Shown one piece after another: positions 9,639 through 21,900 of a DNA stretch of 64,000 bases (position 1 is the first letter of the stretch; every line of letters begins with the position of its first letter). Both the position numbers and the translations under genes were made by a program. The stretch lies in NCBI RefSeq assembly GCF_000208745.1, contig NC_030854.1, positions 21,634,410-21,698,409 of the forward strand, in the 5' to 3' direction. The DNA is from Theobroma cacao (taxonomy: Eukaryota; Streptophyta; Magnoliopsida; Malvales; Malvaceae). Under the pieces are notes generated by a model that did not search any database, was not told the origin of the DNA, and saw only the letters and a program-made list of their open reading frames with translations.

Positions 9639-12600
9639 ACATATATGGTATATGGTTGTAATGCAAAAATGTGAGCATTTGAATTGTTGAAATTTGGGAG
9701 TTTGTATGTGTTACATGTTGCTTTTGTTATTTTAGCAGGATAGCATTGATTTAAGGGAAAAAGGAAACTTTTTTCTTGATGTTCTGATTCTCGTTACAGC
9801 GAGAAACTCTCGGGTTTTGAAGGGGTTGGCTGGCCGAAAACTTGCTGCAGCAAGAATCCATTCTCTCTGCAGTGAGAAAGGTACTGTGGCTTCTCGTTGC
9901 AGCGAGAAACTTTCTGTTTTAAAACCCAAAATTTCGCTGCAGCGAGATTGAATCTGGCTGTAGCAAAAATTTTTTTGTTTTTCTCCCCATTTGGTTCGGT
10001 TGCTACCCTATTTTTCATTTCTTTGGTACCATAGTTGAGCATGGATTTCCAACATTAAGGAATAAATGAATTAAGTTTAAAATGAGGAGGTTTGGTGAGA
10101 AACCCTTGGCCAGTTAAGAAACCCTCGGCTAGATGATAATTTAAGTCAAGTGTTGCTACAGCAAAAATTCATTCTCGCTGCAACGAGGACCCGTCGTTTA
10201 TTTGACTTGATTCGCATGAATGCTATTAAAGTTTTCACTCTCCAAATCCTTTGTTGAGCATGGACGCTTTTCAATAAGTGACTTTTTTTCTCATGGGGGG
10301 TTTACATGAGGGGTTTAATAAGAACTCAAATAAATTGCATTGTTTTGAAAAATGAATGCATTATGATTTCGTTAAACATTCCTTATGGTATGCTTGTTCC
10401 CTTCTTGTTCACTCACTAGGTTTATACTCACTGTTTTCAACTTCATGTTTTCAGATCACGAGGCAGCTGGTAACTAGGTCGAAGTGTCTTCGTATATTCA
10501 ACCCTTGGTAGGTGTCTCGGCATTCAGTAGCTGTACATTCATCCGAGTCTCTCCGTTGGAAGTCAAGTATTCTTTTCTTGTGTATAGACAAACCTAATGT
10601 AAATTATTAAGATACATGTTGTAGACAATGTATAGACACTTGTTTGGTATGCTAGTATGAGGTGGCAATGTTTAATATTATTTTGATCATAAGTTATGAA
10701 ACGTGACTTAGCAGTTATGATGGAATGATGAACATGTCAGATTAATAGGCTTGCTTAAGCTTAGTGGACTACGTCCATTGGGCCCATGTGCCGGTCATGG
10801 CCTGGAATTTGGGTCGTGACAACATGTAGGTTGAATGGGACAAGAAATGAATAAATAAACCATAAAGTAAAAATAATAGAAAGAGTAAAAATGTGAGTGG
10901 TGGGTGGAAGGTGATAAAGTCTTTGTCATGTGATTTTAATGCATAAAAAAAGTGGAGAAAATAAGTCAAAAGTCATGAATTCATGGACAAGCTGTCCATG
11001 AGAAAAAAAATGAAGAGAAAAAAAATGAGAAAATAGTGAAATGGGGAAGAAAAGTCAAGTAAGGTGGCGATAAAGGTTCCAAGCAATTGTTGACTTGCAT
11101 TTTAACCACATGGTTGGTCAAAGAAGACAATAAAAGAAGAAGGAATGATGGTATGGGCAGTCACATGTAAAACAATAAGGAAAAGTAAATAATAAAAAAA
11201 AAGAGAAAAAGACCAACATGGGTAGCCGCCCATGTGGTCAATTAATGAATCAATACATATTTTTTTTGGTGGTAGGGGCCGGCCAAGTTGGTAAGAAAGA
11301 ATGAGATAAAGATGAAAGATAGAAAAGATAAGAAAGAAGAAAAAAAAAAGAAAGAAGCAAAGTCGGTTAAGTGAAGAAGAAAAAAAGGAAAAGAGAAGTC
11401 GGTGTGAGAGAGAGAGAGCAAAGGGGAAAACCGTCGGCCAAGGGAGAAAGAGAGGGCTAGAAGAGAGTAGAAAAATGGCAGCTGCCGCTGCTTAGAGGAG
11501 TGAAGAGAGACCTTGTTCAGCACAATTTTTAGAAGGAAATAGGAAGTGTTTGGCTGTAAATTTTTAAGAGGAAATAGGAAGAGTTTTGCTGTAAATTTTG
11601 AAAGGAAATAGAAAGAGTTTTGCTGTAAATTTGAAAGAGAAAACAAGAGCTAGTGCTGTTAGGTTTGTGAGGGAGTAAACAAAAGCTTAAGCTACAAGCT
11701 TGTGAGTGTAAGAAAGGAAAAAGAAAGAGAAGAAAGGTGCCGTCGACCGACGGGAGAGAGGAGAAGAAGAAAGAGAGAAAGAAACAAAAAAAAAAGAAAA
11801 AAGAAGAAAAAAAGAGAGTGGGTATAGCCCAATAAGAAAAGAATGGGCATGGCCCAATAGGAAGAAATGGGAAAAGCCCATGGAAAGGGCCCAATAGCAA
11901 CAAAGAAAGAAATGTCCAAAAGAGAATAAAGGTGGAGACTTGGGCTTGGGCTAACCTAGCCCAAATAGGTAAAAACTTCCTTGCTTTTATTGGGCTTGTT
12001 ATAAAGTTGGATTATTTGGGGCTAGCCCACTTGTTTAGTTAAATTTTGGTTATTAGTGGTATGAATTAAATTTAAATTACTTTAATACAATATTTGAAAA
12101 TTGTATTAGGATGTGTCATAGGACTAAAGTAAAGAAGAAAATATGAAATTGATGAATAGTGCTCAAGTAAAGTTAAGAAATTTTAAATGATTCGTTGTGA
12201 AGAATTATTGTTGTCGAAGGAATTTATTGGCATAATTTAGTTGAAAGTGTTTAGTTGAATGGTATAATATTTGGAAGAAATAAGGAGAAACAATGTGGAT
12301 TGAAATTGAAAAATAATTGGATAGATTTGAAATGACTGTGGTTGCCGTAAATATAGTTAATACTATGAAAATATAAGATGGATTTGGGTCGAAATTATTT
12401 AGAAAGGTTGAAGTAGGCACGTGACATCATGAATAAGTTGTCGGAGATATAAAATAAGGAATTACGTAAACAACTGATATAAGTAATTTAAGTAAAAATG
12501 TATTAAGATGTTAGTTAATTGAAGATGGTTTCATGGTAGGATGAAAAATATAAATTTGAGTAAGGATTAATTGATTGAAGTGCTGCTCGTATACATATGT

Positions 12601-13048
12601 AATTATATATATTGAGTTCTTCTTATTGCTAGGAAGTGCAAAGATAAGGTTAGAGTACTGTGGTGGTGTGTCGGAGTAAATAACGAGCGACCAGCCAGTG
12701 AAAATAGTTAGAGATACCTCCGAACAAATAACGACTTAATATCTCGTTGTTGCCAAGTGAGTGAACTTGCATTAAAATATTTTGAAAGATACACATTTAT
12801 GTTTGATTGAATCCTCTAAAACGTTTTTTTGGTTTTTCTTCAAAAACTTGCACGGGAACAAGCCCTTATGAAATGTTTTTATGTTATGAAATGGATAATG
12901 TGATGAATTCATATGTTTATGTATAATGTTGATATATATATACTATGTCATAAATGGTGCCATTGTGTGACAAATGCAACCGTGCATGTGCGGGGTGAGT
13001 GTGCACTTGTCGGTGATGACGGTGGTGAGGGAGATGGATGGTGATATT

Positions 13049-13263
13049 GTCCGGCTAAGTGCACGATGTGGTGGGATGCACATGAGCTAGATGAGGTGGG
13101 ATGTCCGGCTATGTGCACGATGTGGTGGGATGCACATGAGCTGGGAGAGATGGGATGTTCGGCTATGTGCACGATGTGGTGGGATGCACATGAGTTGGGT
13201 GGGATGGGATGTCCAGCTATGTGCATGATGTCGTGGATGCACATGAGCTGAATGAGATGTGGT
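13049..13263 (+). repeat. 54-bp tandem repeat in the 3' LTR of A, four units
   Basis: Units begin at 13049, 13103, 13157 and 13211. The ATGTGC/GCACAT arms are kept in every unit; the last unit has an 8-bp arm (ATGTGCAT/ATGCACAT) and is one base shorter. Confidence 0.9.
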
Positions 13264-14053
13264 GATGTACCAGTTGATATATGCTTAAGTATATGTATAT
13301 GCAATAGAAAGATTATAATTATAATATGTGATTATACGACATGATGAATCTTGAAAATTTCCCACTTACTTGTGAATTGATTTTATTGCAGCAAGAAACA
13401 TTCTGTTTATACTGCCTTGCTTGGATGATTGCTGAAAATTTCCTCTCTTTCCAATTTCATGCTGAATATGGTTCCTTCATCATTAAATGATTTAATAACC
13501 AGGGGTTAAATGGAGGGATTTTAATAAGAACTTGAACTAAGTTGCATTGTTTTCAAAGATGTGCATCATGATTTCTAAACTTTCCTTAACATTGCTTGTT
13601 CCCTTTCTATGTTCACTCACTGAGTTTGTACTCATGTTTTCAAAATTCATGTTTTAAGTTTCCTAAGGCAAAGGTGGTTGGATCCTAGGACGAGGTGTTC
13701 CTCCCTATCCATTGCTCGATAGGTTTACCATGACATTAAATGTTAGCAACTTTGTCCGGAGTCACTTCGTTGACGGTCAAGTTCTAATTAAGTGTATATG
13801 AATACTTGTTGTGAAATGATGAGATTCATTTGTCAAACTATTTATGTGTATTATGGTTGATGATGCCATTCTAAATGCATAGTTGGGGTTTATGAATTGT
13901 TTTCGAAGGAACTATATTTGAATGTTACAGATTTTGAATTTTAAATGAGTATGGATCAATGTATAAGATCATGTAAGTAGGCTTGCTTGGGCTTAGTGGG
14001 TCGAGTCCATTAGGCCCTTGCGCCGGTCATGGCCCGAAAATTAGGCTGTGACA

Positions 14054-15604
14054 TTCCTATTGGGCCATGCCCATTCTTTTCTTATAGGGCTATACCCACT
14101 CTCTTTTTTTCTTCTTTTTTTTTGTTTTTTTCTTTTTTTTCTTTTTTTCTCTCCCACCGGTCGGCAGCACCTTTCTTCTCTTTTTTTTTCCTTTCTTACA
14201 CTCACAAGCCGGTAACTCAAGCTTTTGTTTACTCCTTCACAAACCCAACAGCACCAGCTCTTGTTTTCTCTTTCAAATTTGCAACAAAACTCTTTCTATT
14301 TCCTCTCAAAATTTGTAGCAAAACTCTTCCTATTTCCTTTTAAAAATTTACAGCACATGGCCTCTCTCTTCACTCCTTTAAGCGGCGACAGTTGCCATTT
14401 TTCTGCTCTCTTCCAGCCCTCTCTTTCTCCCTTGGCCGACGACTTTCCCCTTTGCTCTCTCTCTCTCACACCGACTTTTTTTTTCCTTTTTTGCTTTTTC
14501 ACTTAACCAGCTTTGACTGTTTCTTTTTTTTTTTCTTCTTTCTTATCTTTTCTATCTTTCATCTTTATCTCATTCTTTCTTACCAACTTGGCCGGCCCCT
14601 ACCACCAAAAAAAATATGTATTGATTTTTTAATTGACCATATGGGCGATTGCCCATGTTGGTTTTTCTCTCTTTTATTATTATTATTATTATTATTTATT
14701 TTTCCTTATTGTTTTACATGTGACTGCCCATACAATCATTCATTCTTCTTTTATTGTCTTCTTTGACCGGCCATGTGGTTAAAATGCAAGTCAACAATTT
14801 CTTGGAACCTTTACCGCCAGCTTACTTGACTTTTCTTCCCCATTTCACTATTTTCTCATCTTTTCTCTTCATTTTCTTTGTCATGGACGGCTTATCCATG
14901 AATTCATGACTTTTGACTTATTTTCTCCACTTATTTTATGCACTAAATCACATGACAAAGACTTTATCACCTTCCACCCACCACTCACATTTTTACTCTT
15001 TATATTATTTTTACTTTATGGTTTATTTATTCATTTATTGTCCCATTCAACCTACATGTACATCTCATATTACTCAAAATCTAGCCTTCCTTAATTAGAA
15101 AATTCTCCTTTTTAACTTCAAATATCAAAATTACAAATGAGTCTTTAAACTTTTCCTTATTTACCATGTAACTCCTCTAACTTCCATCTTTTACAATTGG
15201 TTCCTTCCAACATTTCTTAAACTCGAATTTCCTTCTATTACCTTCTTCTACACATGTACAAACGAAGTATAAAGTTTGTACTCCAACGCAGTGTCTCGAT
15301 AATATTTAAAATATTTATTTACTCGTACTATCTTTACTTAATAAAGACACGTGGCCCCATTAACGTCATTTTTCTCCAAAATTTTCTCATTCTTCTTCTC
15401 CCCATTTAGATTGACCATATACTCCTTCATAAAAAATTTCGACACTGAATAAAATATTAATATTTTAATATTATTTTATTAATAAAATATTATTTTATTC
15501 AAAAAATTTCCTCTTGTCTCCTTGGTACCAAAAATATTTTATTATGCCTTAATTGGCATCCAATAAGCTTTATTAGTCACCATATCAAAGTACGGAGTAT
15601 TACA
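14054..15604 (-). repeat. Truncated 3' LTR of element B
   Basis: Read on the minus strand it begins TGTAATACTCCGTACTTTG after the polypurine tract and runs about 1.55 kb before breaking off at ...CAATAGGAA. The missing part would include the 54-bp tandem array and the LTR end. It keeps the segment of about 600 bp that is deleted from the 5' LTR of A. Confidence 0.85.
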
Positions 15605-15617
15605 GTCTCCCCCACTT
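15605..15617 (-). promoter_or_regulatory. Polypurine tract of element B
   Basis: On the minus strand AAGTGGGGGAGAC directly precedes the 3' LTR. It differs by one base from the tract of A. Confidence 0.85.
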
Positions 15618-18202
15618 AAATAGAATTCGTCCTCGAATTCACGTCGACGTCGAGTTATCAATCTCACTCTATGATCTTATTCCTTTTCCCCCATTATAGG
15701 AACATTCCATTTATTCACCTTGTTCACCTCCAATTCAATTTGAATACCTCACTTATGTCTATAATTATCTTTTAGAATCAGATCAGCAGTACCCTTCACA
15801 ATCATAATCTCTTATATTGAGACTCCAAACATGCCTCTATCACTATCATTAAATTTGAACCATAACTCCCTCTCAATCATACCGTTTTTGATCACATATT
15901 ATACTTACTTATGTATACCTAATCACCATCGTATTATTTCGCTCCTTGCCAAACTTCTCAACATTGATTCATTCATTTTATTCCTATACATTATTATGTG
16001 GCCTACAACATTACAAACATGCCATATTCATTTCTGTACATAGTCTCAACGTTGAGAAAAGTTAATGCTTTCAATTATTCCCACATGCTTCAGGTTTATT
16101 TTGCATTTACGCCACATACTTCAATTATTCCTACGCCGTGGATTACATTTCTTCAATCTCATTTCTCTTACTATTTTTCCCAAAATTTCTTATATCGTCA
16201 TAGTTCAACTTCTAATGGAACTTCTTGCCGTTGTACCATCTATACAACTCATCAAATACATGAAGTTCAAATCTCAAATTACTGAGAACAATTTTTCACC
16301 TCACATGGTTAAGTCATCAATTTCACATATACGTATGTACGTGCATTTTCCAATTGTCAACATCCCTCGTTATGCATAAGGATTCATGTGTTCGCGTGCC
16401 TTGGACTACATTTCTTTTTTTATTTTTATCCCCATCCCTATCCGAGATTCAATATAATAATACTCATAGTGTATGTCAGCATTCTTGTTATGCCTATGCA
16501 TAACTTCATATCGTTTATATCATTTCCAACTATATGCTCGAGTTTTATCATACTATATATCCTTGCCTCACAATGTCATTAATTACATCTCACTTGCTAA
16601 ATGTCATTTTCATTAAATTGCAATCCAGTATCCGTATATGCTTTATAATCTCATTGATCCTTCAAGGATTTATCTTTTACTTGATCATTGCATCTTATGC
16701 CATGCCACCATCCCTAAAAGTCATCCTTATTTCTTAATTATTCTTCATACCTCTAACATATATATATATATATTATATCCTTGTTGCATTTTGACCTTAA
16801 TGAGTCACTTAAAACTTAGACTGATTTGAATCGTGCATGCCTCAAGTACTTTTCAATGTCAATACAAATATCACCTTCAGTTTACGGCTTCTTCTTTATA
16901 ACCACATAACTTAATGCTTACTTTCACAAGATCCATAGTAGAACTCCTCTTAAGTATTTTCTTAGGGATACCTATCTTAAACTTATGTCTCACCGCATGT
17001 GATCACTTAACCCATGACTTAGCCATTAGGCTCCTCAGCAAATTTAAAAAATTCCACATTTTATACTTGCCGTGTATGATTAGAAATTTATTCTCAAAGA
17101 TGTTTGTGTATTCCTAAAATAATTAGTCTCTTATTTGCTCCTTAACATCTCGAACATATTGTTCTATAGACATGCACTTATTGTTAAGGACATATAAATA
17201 CATACTCATCCATTCAATTCCCAATTCATCTTCATAGGTTTCTAGTGTGCCACACAATTGGCTTTGTGTTGTTACTACCCCTTTTCATTTAATTGAGTCA
17301 AGACAAGAATTGCAAATTCTCACAACGGCATTCTATATAAACTCGTTTTCTATACCACCCTTGTAATCCTTCATTCACACTTTCATCATTTGGTATTGAC
17401 ATCCCTTACCCATCTCTCATATATTCATCTAACTCTTCACTCACCTTTTCCTTAGCCTTTAACAAGGCTTAATCTCTTGTCTCCTTTATTTCTTTGGAAT
17501 TGACTTTGGTCAACATATTATTCATCCTAATACTTCACGATTCATTGTGTTTCTTATCTTGTAACTCAAATAGTTTTGTTGACTTTCAGTACAAATGGCC
17601 ATGAAAATAGTTCATCTTTCTCCACGCTCTACACTCACAATCTTTATTAAATCAAGGATTCACCTTTTTCCAAGTTCCATAATTTGCCTCCCTTAGTCCA
17701 TATTTGTGCCAAATTAGCATTTATAATGCCATGGCATAATTTTGTAATTCCTTCCATACTTAAATTTTACAATCCTTGACTTAATCACATCATCATTTCT
17801 AAGTGTCACCTATATCCTCATTGATTTCACCCATATCCTTCCGAATTGTAACTACAATTGGGATTTCAATTTCACCTTTCTATGATTAATTGGTAATCAT
17901 TCATCAGGTCTCGTTGTTGTTTGTACCATTAGTGACTTTCTACATTGGTCCTTAATAATCATTTAAGGCGACCAACCATGCCACTAAAGTGAATATCCTT
18001 CCTTGATAATTATATTTCTAGTTTACCTCTGTCATACCAAAAGATTCCATACACATTCAGTCATTTAAACAGCTACTTTATAATCTGTTCGAGTCATACA
18101 AAATAAAAACCAACTCTTAACTCCTTTGTACAAATACCTACTACTATTTCCTTAACACCGCATCTGCTTAGATTTAGAGTGATACAAACTTCAACGAAAG
18201 TA
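15618..18202 (-). other. Interior of element B, no recognisable domain
   Basis: Aligns with 4885-7597 of element A. I see no retroviral protein motif in any frame. It keeps a single, short copy of the TA microsatellite near 16760-16775, unlike the duplicated locus in A. Confidence 0.6.
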
Positions 18203-18714
18203 TTAAGTGTCTTTAGGATCCTTGTCGCCTTGATCCGAGCACATCGACGGATCCTTTTCCCTGTCTTCCTCTTTCTCTTGAGATTTTCTCATTTTATCTT
18301 CAACCCAAGCTTGCTGTATCCTCCTGTATTCCTTACTACTCACAAGCGCAGCACCTATTCCACAACTATGAGGAAAGTGTCGGACAACAGATACTTTCTT
18401 GGGATGAATATTCCCCTTTGCAATTGCCTCTTTCGTCTTTTCCTTATGCCATTCCTCAGATCTTTTCAAAAGGAAATTTCTTACAGCTTCCTGAATGTTA
18501 GAGCTATCCTCACTTTCAAGACTCTCGCTACTCTCAAGGCTTTCCTTATCACGAAACCACTCTTCTAATTTCGGGGGAATCCAGTTAATAGGAATTCGGG
18601 ACAGGTCACCTTCGGATTACCTAGATCAGGGCGTCATTGGCCCCTGGTAGTGGAATTTAATGATCCCTGGCTAGATCTATGAGGGGCATCGGCACTACTG
18701 TCTCTTCTAGACAT
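18203..18714 (-). pseudogene. Unrecognised 170-codon reading frame of element B
   Basis: Counterpart of 4372-4884. It begins ATG (MSRRDSSADAPH) shortly after the primer-binding site. A TGA (TGG in A) and a single-base deletion near 18610 break the first third; from INWIPPKLEEWF to the terminal DKDPKDT it is open for about 130 codons. The Ser-Leu-Glu repeats, the Lys/Glu-rich middle, HFPHSCGIGAALVSS and the acidic tail are all retained. No family is recognised. The opposite strand is also open here, which I take as a shadow caused by the Lys/Glu-rich codon use. Confidence 0.45.
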
Positions 18715-18934
18715 GGCGTGGGCAACCGGCACACCTCCACCTATACGCAATCAGTATTAATTACTCATCCTTCTAGACATCATAAGAATAGGTAGGTTTC
18801 TAATGAAGTAGGGGCCCATGCAGCCTCTTGTCCTTGACTTACGTTGTGCACCCACAATCCAAGGACAAGACTTGACACAGACTCCAACAACTCCGCTAAC
18901 CACACAGGAATCCCTAGAACTCATCTAAACCTAG

Positions 18935-18947
18935 GGCTCTGATACCA
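18935..18947 (-). promoter_or_regulatory. Primer-binding site of element B
   Basis: Minus-strand TGGTATCAGAGCC four bases after the end of the 5' LTR, identical to that of element A. Confidence 0.9.
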
Positions 18948-18951
18948 AGTT

Positions 18952-21900
18952 TGTCACAGCTCAATTTTTAAGCCATTACCGGCTCAAGGGCCCAATGGAC
19001 TTAGCCCACTAAGCCCAAGTAAGCCTACTTACATGATCTTATACATTAATCCATACTCATTTAAAATTCAAAATCTGTAACGTTCAAATATAGTTCCTTT
19101 GAAAACATATCATAAACCCAAACTATGCATTCAGAATGGCATCATCACCCATAATACACATATATAGTTTGACAAATGAATCTCATCATTTCACAATAAG
19201 TATTCATATACACTTAATTAGAACTTGACCGTCAGCGAAGTGACTCCGGACAAGGTTGCTAACATTTAATGTCATGGTAAACCTACCGAGCAATGGATAG
19301 GGAGGAACACCTCGTCCTAAGATCCAACCACTTTTGACTTCGGAAACTTAAAACATGAATTTTGAAAACGTGAGTATAAACTTAGTGAGTGAACATAGGA
19401 AGGGAACAAGCAACGTTAAGGAAGGTTTAGAAATCATGATACACATCTTTGAAAATAATGCAAGTTTGTTCAAGTTCTTATTAAAATCCCTCCATGTAAC
19501 CCCTGGTTATTAAATCATTTAATGATGAAGGAACCATATTCAGCATGAAATTGGAAAGAGAGGAAATTTTCAGCAATCATCCAAGCAAGGCAGTATAAAC
19601 AGAATGTTTCTTGCTGCAATAAAATCAATTCACAAGTAAGTGGGAAATTTTCAAGATTCATCATGCCATATAATCACATATTATAATCATAATCTTTCTA
19701 TTGCATATACATATACTTAAGCATATATCAACTAGTATATCACCACATCTCATCTAGCTCATGTGCATCCCACCACATTGTGCACATAGCCGGACATCCC
19801 ATTTCACCCAGCTCATGTGCATCCCACCACATCGTGCACATAGCCAGACATCCCATCTCTCTCAGCTCATGTGCATCCCATCACATCGTGCACATAGCCG
19901 GACATCTCACCTCACCCAGCTCATGTGCATCCCACCACATCGTGCACTTAGCCGGACAGTATCACCATCCATCTCCCTCACCACCGTCATCATCGGCAAG
20001 TGCACACTCACCCCGCACATGCACGGTTGCATTTGTTATACAATGGTCCCATTCATGACATAGTATATATATATCAACATTATACATAAACATATGAATT
20101 CATCACATTATCCATTTCATAACATAAAAACATTTCATAAGGGCTTGTTCCCATGCAAGTTTTTGAAGAAAAACCGATAAAATGTTTTAGAGAATTCAAT
20201 CAAACATAAATGTGTATCTCCCAAAACATTTTAATGCAAGTTCACTCACCTGGCAACAACGAGATATTAAGTTACTATTTGTTCGGAGGTGTCTCTAACT
20301 ATTTTCACTGGCCTGTCACTCGTTATTTACTCTGGCACGCCACCACAGTACTCTAACCTTATCTTTGCACTTCCTAGCAATAATACAAACTCAATATATT
20401 TAATTACATATGTGTACGGGCAGCACTTCAACCAATTAATCCTTACTCAAATTTATATTTTTCATTCTACCATGAAACCATCTTCAATTAACTCATATCT
20501 TAATACATTTTTACTGAAATTACTTATATCAGTTGCTTACGTAATTCCTTATTTTATATCTTCGACAACTTATTCATGATGTCACGTGCCTACTTCAACA
20601 TTTCTAAATAATTTCGGCCCAAATCCATATTATATTTCCACAGTATTAATTATATTTACGGTAACCACAGTCATTTCAAATCTATCCAATTATTTTCCAA
20701 TTTCAATCCACATTATTTCTCCTTATTTCTTCCAAATATTATACCACTCAACTTAACACTTTCAACTAAATTATGCTAATAAATTCCTTCGACAACAATA
20801 ATTCTTCACAACGAATCATTTAAAATTTCTTAACTTCACTTGAGCACTATTCATCAATTTCATATTTTCTTCTTTACTTTAGTCCTATGACACATCCTAA
20901 TACAATTTTTAAATATTGTATTAAAGTAATTTAAATTTAATTCATACCACTAATAACCAAATTTTAACTAAACAAGTGGGCTAGCCCTAAATAATCCAAC
21001 TTTATAACAAGCCTAAAAAATCAAGGAAGTTTTTACCTATTTGGGCTAGGTTAGCCCAAGCCCAAGTCTCCGCCTTTATTCTCTTTTGGACATTTCTTTC
21101 TTTGTTGCTATTGGGCCCTTTCCATGGGCTCTTCCCATTTCTTCCTATTGAGCCATGCCCATTCTTTTCTTATTGGGCTATACCCACACTCTTCTTTTTT
21201 CTTTTTTTTCTTCTTTTTTTTGTTTCTTTCTCTTTTTCTTCTTTTCCTCTTTTTCGTCGGTCGACAGCACCTTTCTTCTCTTTCTTTTTCTTTTCTTACA
21301 TTCACAAGCCGATAGCTCAAGCTTTTTTTTACTCCCTTACAAACCCAATAGCACCAGCTCTTATTTTCTCTTTCAAATTTGCAGCAAAACTCTTTCTATT
21401 TCCTCTCAAAATTTGTAGCAAAACTCTTCTTATTTCCTCTTAAAAATTTGTAGCACAAGGCCTCTCTCTTCACTCCTCTAAGTGGAGGCAGCTGCCATTT
21501 TTATGCTCTCTTCCAGCCTTCTTTTTCTCCCTTGGTCGACGGCTTTCCCCTTTGCTCTCTCTCACACACCAACTTCTCTTTTTCCTTGTTTCCTTCTTCA
21601 CTTAACCGACTTTGACTCTTTTTTTTTCTTCTTTCTTATCTTTTCTATCTTTCATCTTTATCTCATTCTTTCTTACCAACTTGGCCGGCCCCTACCACAA
21701 AAAAAAATGTATTTATTCTTTAATTGACCACATGGGCGGCTGCCCATGTTGGTCTTTTATTATTATTATTATTATTTATTTTTCCTTATTGTTTTACATG
21801 TGATTGCCCATACCATCATTCCTTCTTCTTTTGTTTTCTTCTTTGACCGACCATGTGGTTAAAATGCAAGTCAACAATTGCTTGGAACCTTTACCACCAC

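Larger units (their letters stand above)
8165..10821 (+). mobile_element. Solo LTR H1 (gypsy-like family H), inserted in LTR of element A
   Basis: Starts TGTGAGACCC and ends GGGTCGTGACA. The flanking duplication is CCATG (8160-8164) and ACATG (10822-10826), one mismatch; both LTRs of element B carry the empty site with a single ACATG. No interior follows, so this is a solo LTR left by LTR-LTR recombination. Inside are a TATA box, a 42-bp tandem array, a TA microsatellite with a gap, and several TCTCGCTGCAGCGAGA-type palindromes. Its last 90 bp or so closely resemble the end of the A/B LTR. A second copy lies at 30370-32742. Confidence 0.92.
994..14053 (+). mobile_element. Element A: LARD-like LTR retrotransposon, nested insertion in its 3' LTR
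   Basis: Complete LTR-interior-LTR structure. The LTRs are 994-4133 and 7611-14053; the primer-binding site follows the left LTR and the polypurine tract precedes the right one. After removing the nested solo LTR (8165-10821) and allowing for a deletion of about 600 bp in the left copy, each LTR is about 3.7 kb. The interior is 3.5 kb and I see no protease, reverse transcriptase, RNase H or integrase in it. Very long LTRs plus a non-coding interior are the defining traits of plant LARD elements (large retrotransposon derivatives), which depend on proteins from autonomous relatives. The flanks (GATGC on the left, TTCCT on the right) do not form a target-site duplication, so this copy may be recombinant. 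Element B is a second copy. Confidence 0.8.
7611..14053 (+). repeat. 3' LTR of element A, split by a solo LTR
   Basis: Starts TGTAATACTTCATAC and ends AATTAGGCTGTGACA. Removing 8165-10821 and one copy of its 5-bp duplication leaves about 3.78 kb, in line with the 3.72 kb 5' LTR of element B. The four-unit 54-bp repeat lies at 13049-13263. Immediately after the last base an inverted, truncated LTR of the same family begins. Confidence 0.85.

Noticed and set aside
11242..11919. Long Phe/Leu/Ser-rich frames in the LTRs (also 14029-14766, 21102-21803, 46132-47335)
   Set aside because: They come from pyrimidine-rich LTR tracts, shift between copies and resemble membrane proteins only by composition.
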